A stretch of DNA of 64,000 bases from AWTP1-13 sp963770295 (GTDB taxonomy: Bacteria; Pseudomonadota; Alphaproteobacteria; Rhizobiales; Hyphomicrobiaceae). Location of the stretch: NCBI GenBank assembly GCA_963770295.1, contig CAVYPA010000008.1, positions 124,001 to 188,000 on the forward strand, read 5' to 3'. Position 1 is the first letter of the stretch. The number at the start of each line of letters is the position of its first letter. Below the pieces are notes generated by a model. The model did no database searches. It was not told where the DNA came from and saw only the letters and a program-made list of their open reading frames with translations. Positions 8,474 through 18,234 of this stretch are shown one piece after another. The position numbers and the translations under genes are program-made.

Positions 8474-9791
8474 TCAGCTTTCCTTGGCGCAGTCGCGCGG
8501 CGTGATGTTCTTTTCCTTGGCATACTTGGCGGCGGTGTCCTTGACCATCGGCGCCAGCACCGAATTGTCGGCCGTGTAGAAGTCGGAGATGATCTTCCAC
8601 TGCTTGCCGTCCCACTGCTGCAGCCGCGCCTGATCTGCGCCTTGGTGATCCTGGCAGGAGAATTCTGATCGGCTTCAGCATGCCTTCGAAGCCGAGCTCC
8701 TTGAGCCTGTCGGCGGTTAGATTGAGGTTTTCGAAGCCCCAGCGGATTTGTTCGCCCGTCAAGGGCTTGTTACCGAACTTGCCCTGGGCCGTGCGAATGG
8801 CCTCCGTGCCGAGCATGGAGTTGATGATGCCGCGGTTATAGAGCACCTGGGCAAAGTCGTCCTTGCCGGCTCCTTTGCCCTTGGAGATGACAAACTTCTC
8901 CAGGTCCTCGTGCACTTTGAACTTGCCGGCGGGATGCTGCAGCATCAGCGCCTTGTAGCCGACCGCTTGGTCGCCGGCCGGGGTCACGTCGGGCTCAGCC
9001 CCTGACCACCAGACGCCGATCATCTTGTCACGCGGATAGGCGACGGCGGCCGCCTCCTTGATGGCCGTCGAGTTCATCACGCCCCAGCCCCATAACAGCA
9101 CGTAGTCGGGGCGATCCTGGCGGATGGCGAGCCATTGCGATTTCTGCTCGACACCGGGATGGGTGACGGGCACGGCCTTGAACTCAATGCCGTTGAGCTT
9201 TGCCCTGGCCTCCAGCGCCGGAATCGGCTCCTTGCCATAAGGGCTGTCGTGATAGACCAAGGTGATCTTTTTGCCCTTGAGTTTGTCGAACCCGCCCAGT
9301 TCCTTGGCGATGTGCTGGATGGCGATGTCGGCCGCCGTCCAGTAGCTGCCGAGCGCGATGAAGTTCCAGGTGAACACGGAGCCCTCGCGGCTTTCCGAAC
9401 GGCCATAGCCGGTGGTCAGCAACGGGATCTTGTCGCCGGGTACTTTTTCCGTCAGCGCGAAGGTGATGCCCGTCGACAGGGGCGAGAAATAACCGGCACC
9501 CGTCGGGCCCTTGCCCTTCAAGCGCTCGTAGCATTCCACGCCCTTGTCGGTGGCATAACCCGTTTCGCACTCCTCGAAGGCGATCTTGACGCCGTTGATG
9601 CCGCCGTCACGCTCGTTGAGCAGCGTCCAGTAGTCGGCGACGCCATCGGCGAAGGGAATGCCGTTCGGGGCATAGGGGCCGGTACGATAAACCAGCGCTG
9701 GCAAGAACTGCTCGTTCTGCGCCACCGCCGGCTCGGCAATCGCCGCTGCGCCGACGAGCGCCGCGGCCAAAGCGAGTGTATTGCGAATCAT
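8474..9791 (-). pseudogene. Liv-type ABC transporter substrate-binding protein, frameshifted near its C-terminus
   Basis: Periplasmic solute-binding protein of the Leu/Ile/Val type. It starts at 9791 after a strong AAGGAGG site, and a signal peptide ends in A-V-A-Q. The reading frame is intact to about position 8666. There, one extra base, or two missing ones, shifts it, so the uninterrupted frame runs on as an unrelated basic tail to 8364. The other frame restores the family C-terminus: S-C-Q-D-H-Q-G-A-D, then L-Q-Q-W-D-G-K-Q-W, ending at the TGA at 8474-8476. The repaired product would be 438 residues. It lies between LivM and LivF. Whether this is real inactivation or a sequencing error cannot be decided here. 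Confidence 0.82.
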
Positions 9792-9938
9792 CGAGAATTC
9801 CTCCTTCATCCGGGCTGCTGGCCGGACGCTCTTCTGCTGGCGCCTGCGAACGCGCCCTACTGTGCGGGCCTTGCTTCTTCGCTGCCACGCGCGCCGCTCC
9901 GCACTGCGCGCCCGGCATTCAAGCGCCCAGCCATACCC

Positions 9939-11066
9939 TCAGTAGGGGTAGGGCCAGAGCCTCAATTTCTCCTTGCCGATCGACCACAGCCGAGCAAAGC
10001 CGAGCGGCTCCACGATCAGCAGATAGCAGATCAACGCGCCGGTGATGATGAGCACCAGCAGCGATACGGTTTCGACGGTGACCGGGATGCCCAAGGCGTG
10101 CGGCACCTGATCGAGCATGATGGGCAGAATGAGGATGAAGGCGGCGCCGAGGAAGGAGCCAAGGATCGAACCCAGCCCACCGATGATCACCATGAACAGG
10201 AGCTGGAATGAGCGATCGATGTTGAAGGCCAACGGCTCCCAGGCACCGAGATAGACGAACGCCCATAGCGCACCGGCGACGCCGACGACGAAGGAGGAGA
10301 TGGCGAACGCCGACAATTTGGCATAGAGCGGCCTGATCCCCATCAGCTCGGCGGCGATGTCCATGTCGCGGATCGCCATCCACTGCCTGCCAAGGTTGCC
10401 GCGCACCAGGTTCTTGGTCATGAGCGCGAATACACTGACGAACGTCAGGCAGAGCCAGTAGCGCTCGCTCGGCGTATTGAAGGTGAGACCAAAGATTTTC
10501 AGTTCGGGGGCCGTCACGGAGCCGGACGGCGTGTAGTTGGTGAACCACTTCACGCGAATGAAAACCCAATCGAAGAAAAACTGCGCGGCCAGCGTCGCCA
10601 CCGCCAGGTAGAGTCCCTTGATGCGCAAACTGGGGATCCCGAACAGGATGCCGACCAGCGCTGACATCAGGCCGCCGAGTAAGATCGACGGCAGCACCGG
10701 CAGGGAGGGGATGGAAATTTCGCTGCCGAACCAGGCGAGCGGCAAATGCACGCCGTTGGCGAACTTGTAGGCGCTATAGGCACCAATCGCCATAAAGGCG
10801 CCGGCACCGAGCGAGATCTGCCCGCAATATCCCATCAGGATATTGAGGCCGATGGTTCCCAGCGCCAGGATCAGGAAGGGAATGAGGATCGCGCGCAGTA
10901 GATAGTCGCTGCTGAACGGCCAGATTTTGAACTGAGCGAGCAACGGCACGCCGATATAGGCAAACGCCAGCAGCAGAAAAAGCGCGATGCGATCCTGACG
11001 GATCGGGAAGATCGCCATGTCGGCGGCGTAGCTGCTCTTAAACTGGCCGGCCTCGCGATAAAGCAC
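9939..11066 (-). CDS. Liv-type ABC transporter permease (LivM family)
   Basis: A 375-residue inner-membrane permease with the usual LivM features: several hydrophobic helices, the segment L-G-L-N-I-L-M-G-Y-C-G-Q-I-S-L-G near residues 50-70, and the cytoplasmic loop E-L-M-G-I-R-P-L-Y-A-K that contacts the ATPase. The start is GTG at 11066 preceded by GGGGAGG. It lies 12 bases after LivH and 147 bases before the solute-binding gene. It would pair with LivH to form the transport channel of the operon's importer. Confidence 0.88.
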   Translation of the reverse strand: MLYREAGQFKSSYAADMAIFPIRQDRIALFLLLAFAYIGVPLLAQFKIWPFSSDYLLRAILIPFLILALGTIGLNILMGYCGQISLGAGAFMAIGAYSAYKFANGVHLPLAWFGSEISIPSLPVLPSILLGGLMSALVGILFGIPSLRIKGLYLAVATLAAQFFFDWVFIRVKWFTNYTPSGSVTAPELKIFGLTFNTPSERYWLCLTFVSVFALMTKNLVRGNLGRQWMAIRDMDIAAELMGIRPLYAKLSAFAISSFVVGVAGALWAFVYLGAWEPLAFNIDRSFQLLFMVIIGGLGSILGSFLGAAFILILPIMLDQVPHALGIPVTVETVSLLVLIITGALICYLLIVEPLGFARLWSIGKEKLRLWPYPY

Positions 11067-11078
11067 GCCTCGCCTCCC

Positions 11079-12014
11079 CTAGATACGCTCGATAATGCGT
11101 TCGCCGAACAGGCCCTGGGGCCGCAGCAGCAGCACCAACAGGGCCAACACATAGGCGAACCAGTACTCGATACCGCCGCCGATATGCGGGCCGAGGTAGA
11201 TCTCGGCGAGCTTCTCGCTCGCCCCGACCATCAGCCCACCGACGATGGCGCCGGGCACCGAGGTGAAGCCGCCGATGATGAGCACCGGTAAGGCCTTGAG
11301 CGCCAAAAAGGTGATGGAGAATTGCACCCCGAGCTTGGTTCCCCAGACGGTGGCGGCAACCAGCGCGACCAGGCCGGCCACGAGCCAGACCACGAACCAG
11401 ATCCAGCTGATGGGGATGCCGACCGACTGCGCCGCCGCGTGGTCATCGGCAACGGCGCGTAGCGCGCGGCCCGTCTTGGTGTTTTGGAAGAAGACGGCCA
11501 GGCCCGCCACCAGCACGCCGGCGATGAGACCGCCCCAGACGTCGAGCTTATTGATCAAAATGCCACCAGGAAAAATGCCATCGCCGATGATCCAGGCGTC
11601 GGTGGGAAAAAGCCGCAAGGGATAGACGTCGGAACCGAAGATCATCTGCGAGGCGCCCTCGAGCACGAAGGTGGCGCCGATCGTTGCCATAAACAGGGTA
11701 AGCCCATCCTGGTTGACGAGCGGTCCCAGCACGAAGCGCTGCACCAGCCACGCCGTCAGCGCCATGATGCCGGCGGCAAACAGCAGCGCCAGCAGCACCG
11801 CCACCCAGGTCGGGAACTCATGATGGGTGAGATAGTCGAGGCAGCGCACCATCGCCAATCCTGCCAGCAGGACCATGGCACCTTGGGCGAAGTTGAAGAC
11901 GCCGGAGGCCTTGAAGATCAGCACGAAGCCGAGCGCCACCAGCGAATAGAGTACGCCGGACAACAGGCCGCCGAGCAACACTTCCAGAACTTGGCCGGCC
12001 AGTAGCACGCCCAT
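11079..12014 (-). CDS. Liv-type ABC transporter permease (LivH family)
   Basis: A 311-residue integral membrane permease. The family hallmark G-L-L-S-G-V-L-Y-S-L-V-A-L-G-F-V-L-I-F-K is followed by the S-G-V-F-N-F-A-Q-G-A motif. The start at 12014 (M-G-V-L-L-A-G-Q) is favoured because AGGGAG lies directly upstream and it falls 7 bases after the LivG stop. The longer frame to 12107 would overlap livG and has an arginine-rich non-membrane leader. It is the partner of the LivM permease downstream. Confidence 0.88.
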   Translation of the reverse strand: MGVLLAGQVLEVLLGGLLSGVLYSLVALGFVLIFKASGVFNFAQGAMVLLAGLAMVRCLDYLTHHEFPTWVAVLLALLFAAGIMALTAWLVQRFVLGPLVNQDGLTLFMATIGATFVLEGASQMIFGSDVYPLRLFPTDAWIIGDGIFPGGILINKLDVWGGLIAGVLVAGLAVFFQNTKTGRALRAVADDHAAAQSVGIPISWIWFVVWLVAGLVALVAATVWGTKLGVQFSITFLALKALPVLIIGGFTSVPGAIVGGLMVGASEKLAEIYLGPHIGGGIEYWFAYVLALLVLLLRPQGLFGERIIERI

Positions 12015-12021
12015 CAACTCC

Positions 12022-12843
12022 CTAGTGCGCCACGCCCAGATAGGCGTCGATGACAGCCTGGTCGCCCTGCACGGCCGCCGGCGAGCCATCCGCGATCTTG
12101 CGGCCATAGTCCAGGACGACCACGCGGTCGGACAAGTCCATCACCACGCCCATGTCGTGCTCGATCAGGGCAATGGTGGTGTCGAAGGTCTCCTTCACCG
12201 TCAGGATGAAACGGCTCATGTCCTGCTTCTCTTCCAGGTTCATGCCCGCCATCGGCTCATCGAGGAGCAGGAGTTCCGGTTCCATGGCGAGCGCGCGACC
12301 GAGCTCTACGCGCTTCTGCAGCCCATAGGGCAGCTTGCCGACGGGGACCTTGCGGATAGGTGCAATCTCGAGGAAGTCGATGATGCGCTCGACCGCCTCA
12401 CGGTGGCGGATCTCCTCGCGTTGCGCCGGGCCCCAGTGCAGCATGTGGGCGAGAATGCCGCGACGCATTTTCAGCGTGCGCCCGGTCATGATGTTGTCGA
12501 GGGTAGACATGCCCTTGAACAAGGCCACGTTCTGGAAGGTGCGGGCGATGCCCTGGCTGGCCGCCAGGTAGGGGCGCATGTCGTGGCGCCGCTTGCCTTT
12601 GAAGGTGATCACGCCTTCCTGGGGATGATAAAAGCCGTTGATGACGTTGAGCATCGAGGTCTTGCCGGCGCCATTCGGACCGATAATGGCCCGGATCTCG
12701 CCCTTGCGGATGTCGAAGGACACATCGCGCAGGGCCTTGACGCCGCCAAACGACAGCGAGACGTGCTCGAGCGACAGCAAAACGTCGCCCGGTGCCACAC
12801 TGCTGCGGCCCGCCACCAGCCGCGGCTCGACGTCCGCCTTCAT
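12022..12843 (-). CDS. Liv-type ABC transporter ATP-binding protein (LivG family)
   Basis: A 273-residue ABC ATPase. Walker A (G-P-N-G-A-G-K-T-S) is near residues 55-63. The signature region has the degenerate LivG form L-P-Y-G-L-Q-K-R-V-E instead of L-S-G-G-Q, and Walker B is L-L-L-L-D-E-P. Its ATG overlaps the stop codon of the acyl-CoA synthetase by four bases (ATGA), a sign of translational coupling. It energises import through LivH/LivM together with the LivF subunit. Confidence 0.9.
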   Translation of the reverse strand: MKADVEPRLVAGRSSVAPGDVLLSLEHVSLSFGGVKALRDVSFDIRKGEIRAIIGPNGAGKTSMLNVINGFYHPQEGVITFKGKRRHDMRPYLAASQGIARTFQNVALFKGMSTLDNIMTGRTLKMRRGILAHMLHWGPAQREEIRHREAVERIIDFLEIAPIRKVPVGKLPYGLQKRVELGRALAMEPELLLLDEPMAGMNLEEKQDMSRFILTVKETFDTTIALIEHDMGVVMDLSDRVVVLDYGRKIADGSPAAVQGDQAVIDAYLGVAH

Positions 12844-14840
12844 TCGGCAGCCTCGCGAAGCGGTTGCGGCGCGCGCGCCGGGTGGACAGCCATGTCGATA
12901 ATCGCCACCTCGCCCTCAACCACGCCCTTGCGGCCGTCCTCGAAGGTCATTTCGGTGGCGACGTGGCAGGAGCGAGAGCCGTCGTTGAGGGCCTTGATCA
13001 GGGGGGCGTAACGTTCGCTGATGAAGGACCGGCGCACCTTCAGCGTGCGCGTAAGTTCGCCGTCGTCGGCGTCCAGTTCTTTGTGCAGGATCAGAAAGCG
13101 CTTAATTTGCGAGGCGGCCATCTGCGGCTCTTGCGCCAGCGCCTTGTTCATCTCGTCCACGCGGGCGCGCACCATCTCGATGACTTGGTTATGCGCGGCC
13201 AGTTCCTGGTAGCTCGCATACGCGACGCCATGGCGCTCGGCCCAGTTGCCCACCGACATGAGGTCGATGTTGACCAGCATCGTGGCGAAGTCTTCCCCCT
13301 GACCGAAGGCGACGGCTTCGCGTATCTCCGGGTAGAATTTGAGGCGGTTCTCCAGGTACTTCGGCGCGAACAGGGCGCCGTTGTTGAGACGGCCCACGTC
13401 TTTGGCCCGATCGATGATCTTCAGGTGGCCGCGCTGGTCGAAGAAACCGGCATCCCCGGTGTGAACCCAGCCCTCCGGGTTCTTGGCGGTGCGCGTGGCC
13501 TCCTCGTTCTTGTAGTACTTGAGGAACACGCCCGGGCTCCGGAACAAGACCTCACCGTTGTCGGCAATTTTGATTTCGACGTCGGGTCCGGGTTTGCCGA
13601 CGCTATCGGAATAGACTTCACCGTCCGGTTGCAGGGTGATGTAGACGCTGGCTTCGGTTTGGCCGTAGAGCTGCTTGAGGTTGATGCCGAGCGCGCGATA
13701 AAAACGAAACAGCTCGGGCCCGATGGCCTCGCCGGCCGTATAGGCGACGCGGGTGCGCGAGAAGCCCATGCGGTTTCTGAGCGGGGCGTACACCAAGAAG
13801 TTGCCGAGCCCATACAGCAGCCGGTCGGCGGCGCCCACGCGTTTGCCGTTCAAGATGTCCTCGCCGCAGCGCCGTGCCACCCCCAGAAAGGCGTGGAACA
13901 TGCGCCGCTTGAGCGCACCGGCATCCTCCATGCGCACCATGATTTGGGTAAGGAGGTTTTCGAACACGCGCGGCGGTGCGAAAAAATAGGTAGGCCCGAT
14001 CTCGCGCCGGTCTTCGACCACGGTTTCCGGGCTTTCCGGGCAGCACACGCACATGGCCGCGGCGTACGCCTGGCCGTAGGAGAACAGGTGGTCGCCGACC
14101 CAGGCCATCGGTAGGTAGGCAAGCAGCGTATCGTCGGGGCCGAAGCCGTCGAAGCGGTTGCCGTTGCGGGCGGAGACGACGATGTTGGCGTGCGTGAGCA
14201 TCACGCCCTTGGGCCGCCCGGTGGTGCCGGAGGTGTAGAGCATGACGCTGACGTCGGCGCCCTGACCTTTGCCAATTTCGTCGAGCCACCATCCCTCGGC
14301 ACCGGGATTGGCGTGCATCTCCTCGCGACCGAGCCCCTGCACGTCGCTAAAGGCGTGCAGGTTGGTGGCCTCATACTCCTTGAGCCCGCGCGGGTCGTCA
14401 TAGATGATCTTCTTGAGTTGCGGCAACCGATCCGCAATCGAGACCACCTTGTCGACCTGCTCCTGGTCCTCCACGACGGCGATCTTCACCTCGGCGTGCT
14501 CGAGCACGTAGGCCATCTCATCGGCGACCGAGTCCTGATAGACCGGTACCGGGATCGCGCCCAGGCACTGCACGGCGGCGAAGGTGGCGTAGAGGCGTGG
14601 TCGGTTGTCGCCGATGATGGCGACCGTGTCGCCGCGCTTGAGATCGAGCTTGCGCAGGCCAATGCTCAGCGCGCGCACTTCTTGGCGCAATTGCGCCCAG
14701 GTCCATGTTTGCCAGATCCCGAAATCCTTATGCCGGATCGCCGGTCGCAGCGCGTAGGTGGTTGCGTTGCGGAGTAGCAGCTTGGGTATCGTGTCGAGCG
14801 CGTCGTCGCCAGCAGGTGCAACGGTTTGAGAGGCACTCAT
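12840..14840 (-). CDS. AMP-binding acyl-CoA synthetase (long-chain FadD-like)
   Basis: An adenylate-forming acyl-CoA synthetase of about 666 residues from the ATG at 14840. A GTG at 14894 would add 18 residues and neither start has a clear ribosome-binding site. The ATP-binding motif Y-T-S-G-T-T-G-R-P-K-G is near residue 200, followed by Y-G-Q-T-E-A-S and the hinge G-W-V-H-T-G-D. It is the first gene of the operon that continues with LivG, LivH, LivM, the binding protein, LivF and a PaaK-like ligase. It is probably part of a system for taking up and CoA-activating fatty or aryl acids; the exact substrate is not readable. Confidence 0.85.
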   Translation of the reverse strand: MSASQTVAPAGDDALDTIPKLLLRNATTYALRPAIRHKDFGIWQTWTWAQLRQEVRALSIGLRKLDLKRGDTVAIIGDNRPRLYATFAAVQCLGAIPVPVYQDSVADEMAYVLEHAEVKIAVVEDQEQVDKVVSIADRLPQLKKIIYDDPRGLKEYEATNLHAFSDVQGLGREEMHANPGAEGWWLDEIGKGQGADVSVMLYTSGTTGRPKGVMLTHANIVVSARNGNRFDGFGPDDTLLAYLPMAWVGDHLFSYGQAYAAAMCVCCPESPETVVEDRREIGPTYFFAPPRVFENLLTQIMVRMEDAGALKRRMFHAFLGVARRCGEDILNGKRVGAADRLLYGLGNFLVYAPLRNRMGFSRTRVAYTAGEAIGPELFRFYRALGINLKQLYGQTEASVYITLQPDGEVYSDSVGKPGPDVEIKIADNGEVLFRSPGVFLKYYKNEEATRTAKNPEGWVHTGDAGFFDQRGHLKIIDRAKDVGRLNNGALFAPKYLENRLKFYPEIREAVAFGQGEDFATMLVNIDLMSVGNWAERHGVAYASYQELAAHNQVIEMVRARVDEMNKALAQEPQMAASQIKRFLILHKELDADDGELTRTLKVRRSFISERYAPLIKALNDGSRSCHVATEMTFEDGRKGVVEGEVAIIDMAVHPARAPQPLREAAE

Positions 14841-15179
14841 CCCATTCACGCTTTGACCAGCCACGCTTTGACACCCTCCCTGATTAGGCCGCACCGCCCC
14901 ATCGTAAGTGGGCGCTTTTTGTTTGGTCTTTTATCGTTCGCAAGGGCCCGGTGCAATGCGGCGCGGCGGCGTGGGCGGCCGGGGAAGCTTGGACTTTAGT
15001 CCGAGAACTGTCGGCCGGCGGCCCCCAGCTCGCGTCCCGCCCTTGCGCTTTTTGCCGGCACCGGCCGCACGGCGCCTTGGCCCTGGCGCCGTTTCGGGCA
15101 GCCCCCGTTGCCCTTGCGACGCCCGGCGGGCCCATGTTAGCGCATGGGTTAATGGCGGTGAGAACCGGGAGTGTGAGCC

Positions 15180-16676
15180 ATGATCGACTACGGGCACTTC
15201 ATCGGCGGCAAATCGGTGAAAGGAACGAGCGGCCGCACGGGAGACGTCTTCCAGCCGATGACGGGCGAGCTGCGCGGCAAGGTGGTCTTGGCGGGAAAGG
15301 CTGAGGTGGCGATGGCCGTCGAAAATGCGCTGCTGGCGCAACCTGCCTGGGCCGGCACCAATCCGCAGCGCCGCGCCCGCGTGCTGATGAAATTTCTCGA
15401 ACTGGCCCAGCGCGATTATGACAAGCTTGCCGATTGCCTCGCCCGCGAGCACGGCAAGACGATCGCCGACGCCAAGGGTGACCTCCAGCGCGGCCTGGAA
15501 GTCGTCGAATTTTCCTGCGGCGTGCCGCATCTGATGAAGGGCGAGTACACGGAGGGCGCCGGACCCGGCATCGACCTTTACTCCATCCGTCAGCCGCTCG
15601 GTGTGGTCGCGGGTATCACGCCCTTCAACTTTCCGGCGATGATCCCGCTCTGGCAGTGCGCTCCGGCCATTGCCTGCGGCAATGCCTTCATCCTCAAGCC
15701 TTCCGAGCGCGATCCTGGCGTGCCCATCATGTTGGCGGAACTGATGCTGGAGGCTGGCCTGCCGCCCGGCATTCTCAATGTCGTCAATGGCGACAAGGAC
15801 GCCGTCGACGCCATCCTCGACCATCCCGAAATAACCGCCGTCGGCTTCGTCGGCTCGACGCAGGTTGCCCAATATATTTACGCGCGCGGCTGCGCGCAGG
15901 GAAAGCGTATGCAATGCTTCGGCGGGGCCAAGAACCACATGATCGTCATGCCCGACGCCGACATGGACCAGGCGGTGGACGCCCTGATCGGGGCGGGCTA
16001 CGGCTCGGCGGGAGAGCGCTGCATGGCGGTTTCGGTGGCGGTGCCGGTCGGCAAGGCTGCCGCCGAGGGCCTCATCGAAAAGCTCGTTCCACGCGTCGAA
16101 TCCCTCAAGATCGGGCCGTCCACCTCCGCCGATGCGGACTTCGGGCCGCTGGTGACGGCCGCCCACCTCAAGCGGGTCAAGGACTACGTCGCGATTGGCA
16201 TCGATGAGGGTGCAACCTTGCGCGTCGATGGCCGCGACTTTCGCATGCAAGGTTACGAGAACGGTTTCTACATGGGCGGCTGTCTGTTCGACCACGTCGA
16301 GCGGGACATGCGCATCTACAAGGAAGAGATTTTTGGCCCGGTGTTGTCCGTAGTGCGCGCCAAAACCTATGAGGAGAGCCTACAACTCGCCAACGACCAC
16401 GAATATGGCAACGGCGTTGCGATCTTCACCCGTGACGGCGATGCGGCGCGCGACTTTGCCGCCAAGGTCAACGTCGGCATGGTTGGCGTCAACGTGCCAA
16501 TACCGGTGCCGCTTGCCTACTACACCTTCGGCGGCTGGAAGCGATCGGCCTTCGGCGATCTGAACCAGCACGGGCCCGATGCGATCAGATTCTACACCAA
16601 GACCAAAACCGTAACGTCGCGCTGGCCCTCGGGTGTCAAAGAAGGCGCCGAATTCGTGATCCCAACCATGAAATAG
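15180..16676 (+). CDS. mmsA: CoA-acylating methylmalonate-semialdehyde dehydrogenase
   Basis: A 498-residue aldehyde dehydrogenase of the MmsA branch, which converts (methyl)malonate semialdehyde to propionyl- or acetyl-CoA in valine, thymine or inositol catabolism. Its markers are G-I-T-P-F-N-F-P-A-M-I-P-L-W, F-V-G-S-T, the F-G-G-A-K-N-H segment and the catalytic cysteine C281 in A-G-E-R-C-M-A. The length is typical. It is transcribed divergently from the acyl-CoA synthetase operon across a 339-bp region. A GGGAGTGTGAG site precedes the ATG. Confidence 0.93.
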   Translation: MIDYGHFIGGKSVKGTSGRTGDVFQPMTGELRGKVVLAGKAEVAMAVENALLAQPAWAGTNPQRRARVLMKFLELAQRDYDKLADCLAREHGKTIADAKGDLQRGLEVVEFSCGVPHLMKGEYTEGAGPGIDLYSIRQPLGVVAGITPFNFPAMIPLWQCAPAIACGNAFILKPSERDPGVPIMLAELMLEAGLPPGILNVVNGDKDAVDAILDHPEITAVGFVGSTQVAQYIYARGCAQGKRMQCFGGAKNHMIVMPDADMDQAVDALIGAGYGSAGERCMAVSVAVPVGKAAAEGLIEKLVPRVESLKIGPSTSADADFGPLVTAAHLKRVKDYVAIGIDEGATLRVDGRDFRMQGYENGFYMGGCLFDHVERDMRIYKEEIFGPVLSVVRAKTYEESLQLANDHEYGNGVAIFTRDGDAARDFAAKVNVGMVGVNVPIPVPLAYYTFGGWKRSAFGDLNQHGPDAIRFYTKTKTVTSRWPSGVKEGAEFVIPTMK

Positions 16677-16719
16677 CCGCCTTGAGTGTTGGCGCGGACG
16701 CGCTTGCTGTTCCCGGGCA

Positions 16720-17592
16720 ATGAATTACCGCCACGCCTATCACGCCGGAAATTTCGCCGATGTCGTGAAGCATTGGGTGTTTGCGCTTGCCATTGACTAT
16801 TTGAAGCGCAAGGAGGCGCCGTTCCGCGTCATCGATACGCATGCCGGCCGCGGCCGCTACCAACTGGCCGCCGCCGAAGCCAATAAGACGCTGGAGTGGC
16901 GCGAGGGCATCGCGCGCCTGATCGGCCCCGACGCCAAGCCGCTACCACCGGAACTCGCCAAAGGCTTAAAGACCTACCTCGACGTGGTGCGCGGCGAAAA
17001 TGCGCCGGGGGCGCTGGCCAACTATCCCGGCAGTCCCGCGATCGCCCAGGCCCTGTTGCGCGCCCAGGACACCCTGGTGGCCAATGAAGCCCATCCCGAA
17101 GAGTGGAAGCATTTGGCTGCGGACCTCGGCCGGGCGCGGCGAGGCACCGTCAAGCTCTTGGGGCTCGATGGTTGGATGGGCTTGCGCGCGTTGCTGCCGC
17201 CGCCGGAGCGCCGCGGCGTCATTCTCATCGATCCGCCTTTCGAGGAGGACGGCGAGCTCCACCGCCTCGTCACCGGGCTCAAGGAGGGTCTGGCCCGCTT
17301 TGCCACGGGCGTCTTCATCGCCTGGTATCCGATCAAGGACGCCAAGATAACGCGCCGCCTCATCAAGTCGGTCGCCGAGATCGCGCCGTTGAAGCTCATC
17401 AGCCTGGAAGTGTTGATACGCCAACCCCGCAATTACGATGCGCTCAATGGTTGCGGCCTGCTCGTGGCCAACCCGCCCTTTACGCTTGAACGTGAGCTCA
17501 AAATTGCGGCTCCGGCCCTGGTCCGGCGCCTGGCCGCGGGCCCAGGCGCCAACTGTTCCGTGCGTTGGGTCAAGGCGTTGCGTACGGATTGA
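16720..17592 (+). CDS. rlmJ: 23S rRNA (adenine(2030)-N6)-methyltransferase RlmJ
   Basis: A 290-residue protein starting M-N-Y-R-H-A-Y-H-A-G-N-F-A-D-V-V-K-H, the characteristic N-terminus of RlmJ (formerly YhiR/ComJ-like). The SAM-binding N6-adenine methyltransferase catalytic motif appears as D-P-P-F in L-I-D-P-P-F-E-E-D, and N-Y-P-G-S-P is present in the first half. It methylates A2030 of 23S rRNA in Escherichia coli. It stands alone after mmsA with a 43-bp gap. The assignment is secure at family level. Confidence 0.93.
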   Translation: MNYRHAYHAGNFADVVKHWVFALAIDYLKRKEAPFRVIDTHAGRGRYQLAAAEANKTLEWREGIARLIGPDAKPLPPELAKGLKTYLDVVRGENAPGALANYPGSPAIAQALLRAQDTLVANEAHPEEWKHLAADLGRARRGTVKLLGLDGWMGLRALLPPPERRGVILIDPPFEEDGELHRLVTGLKEGLARFATGVFIAWYPIKDAKITRRLIKSVAEIAPLKLISLEVLIRQPRNYDALNGCGLLVANPPFTLERELKIAAPALVRRLAAGPGANCSVRWVKALRTD

Positions 17593-17882
17593 GACCAGGC
17601 GACTCAAGAGTGTAGCGTGCCTCGTAAATCGTGAAATTCATACGCTAATTTGCCTTGCGCAGGTTGTGGCAATCACCGATACTTCGCCGCAGTTCGGGCG
17701 GCCTATCGGACCCGGCGGAGACTGCTGAGACTGTTCTGAGATGATTTGCGCAGACGCGTTATTCCTATCTCGCGCACCTCACGTTCCCCGACATCGGACG
17801 AGACTGCCTAACCTTCACCCGCGCCGGCTCGCCAGCAGCTGACGCTTATTTTTGTATTCTACCGGGGACATGGAGACCTCGC

Positions 17883-18098
17883 ATGCGGCAGAATGGAACT
17901 GTCAAGTTCTTCAACCAGTCGAAGGGGTTCGGTTTTATTACGCCGGATCAGGGCGGGAAGGATGTGTTTGTGCACATAACGGCCGTTGAGCGGTCGGGAA
18001 TTGGACCTCTGGATGAGGGCATGCGGGTGTCGTTCGAAACCGAACCCGACAAGCGCGGTAAGGGACCGAAGGCCGTCAATTTGCAGGCCGCGACGTAA
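17883..18098 (+). CDS. Cold-shock-domain protein (Csp family)
   Basis: A 71-residue single cold-shock domain. The RNA-binding motifs are intact: RNP1 K-G-F-G-F-I near residues 14-19 and RNP2 V-F-V-H-I near residues 30-34. The C-terminus G-P-K-A-V-N-L is typical. These proteins bind single-stranded RNA and act as chaperones or antiterminators. It has a 290-bp upstream non-coding region, consistent with the long leaders of csp genes. A strong hairpin terminator lies 90 bp downstream (18188-18225). Confidence 0.93.
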   Translation: MRQNGTVKFFNQSKGFGFITPDQGGKDVFVHITAVERSGIGPLDEGMRVSFETEPDKRGKGPKAVNLQAAT

Positions 18099-18187
18099 AG
18101 CTAAGATGCCGTCACCCGCGCGCAACGTGTGACGTAAAATCTGTGGGCCGCTGCAGCTTAGGTGGCGGCCGCCAGTGTGCAAGTTGG

Positions 18188-18225
18188 GCGATCTCGGGCA
18201 GTGTGCCCCGGGTCGCTTTTTTTTT
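18188..18225 (+). terminator. Rho-independent terminator after the cold-shock gene
   Basis: GCGATCTCGGGCA (18188-18200) pairs with TGCCCCGGGTCGC (18204-18216) over 12 of 13 positions, counting two G-T wobbles, around a GTG loop. Nine Ts follow. The tract ends only 9 bases before the next gene's ATG at 18235, so it may also act as an attenuator for that gene. Confidence 0.8.
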
Positions 18226-18234
18226 GAGGCACAC

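Noticed and set aside
14931..16295. 454-residue minus-strand frame opposite mmsA
   Set aside because: Shadow of a GC-rich gene; mmsA on the plus strand is complete and canonical.
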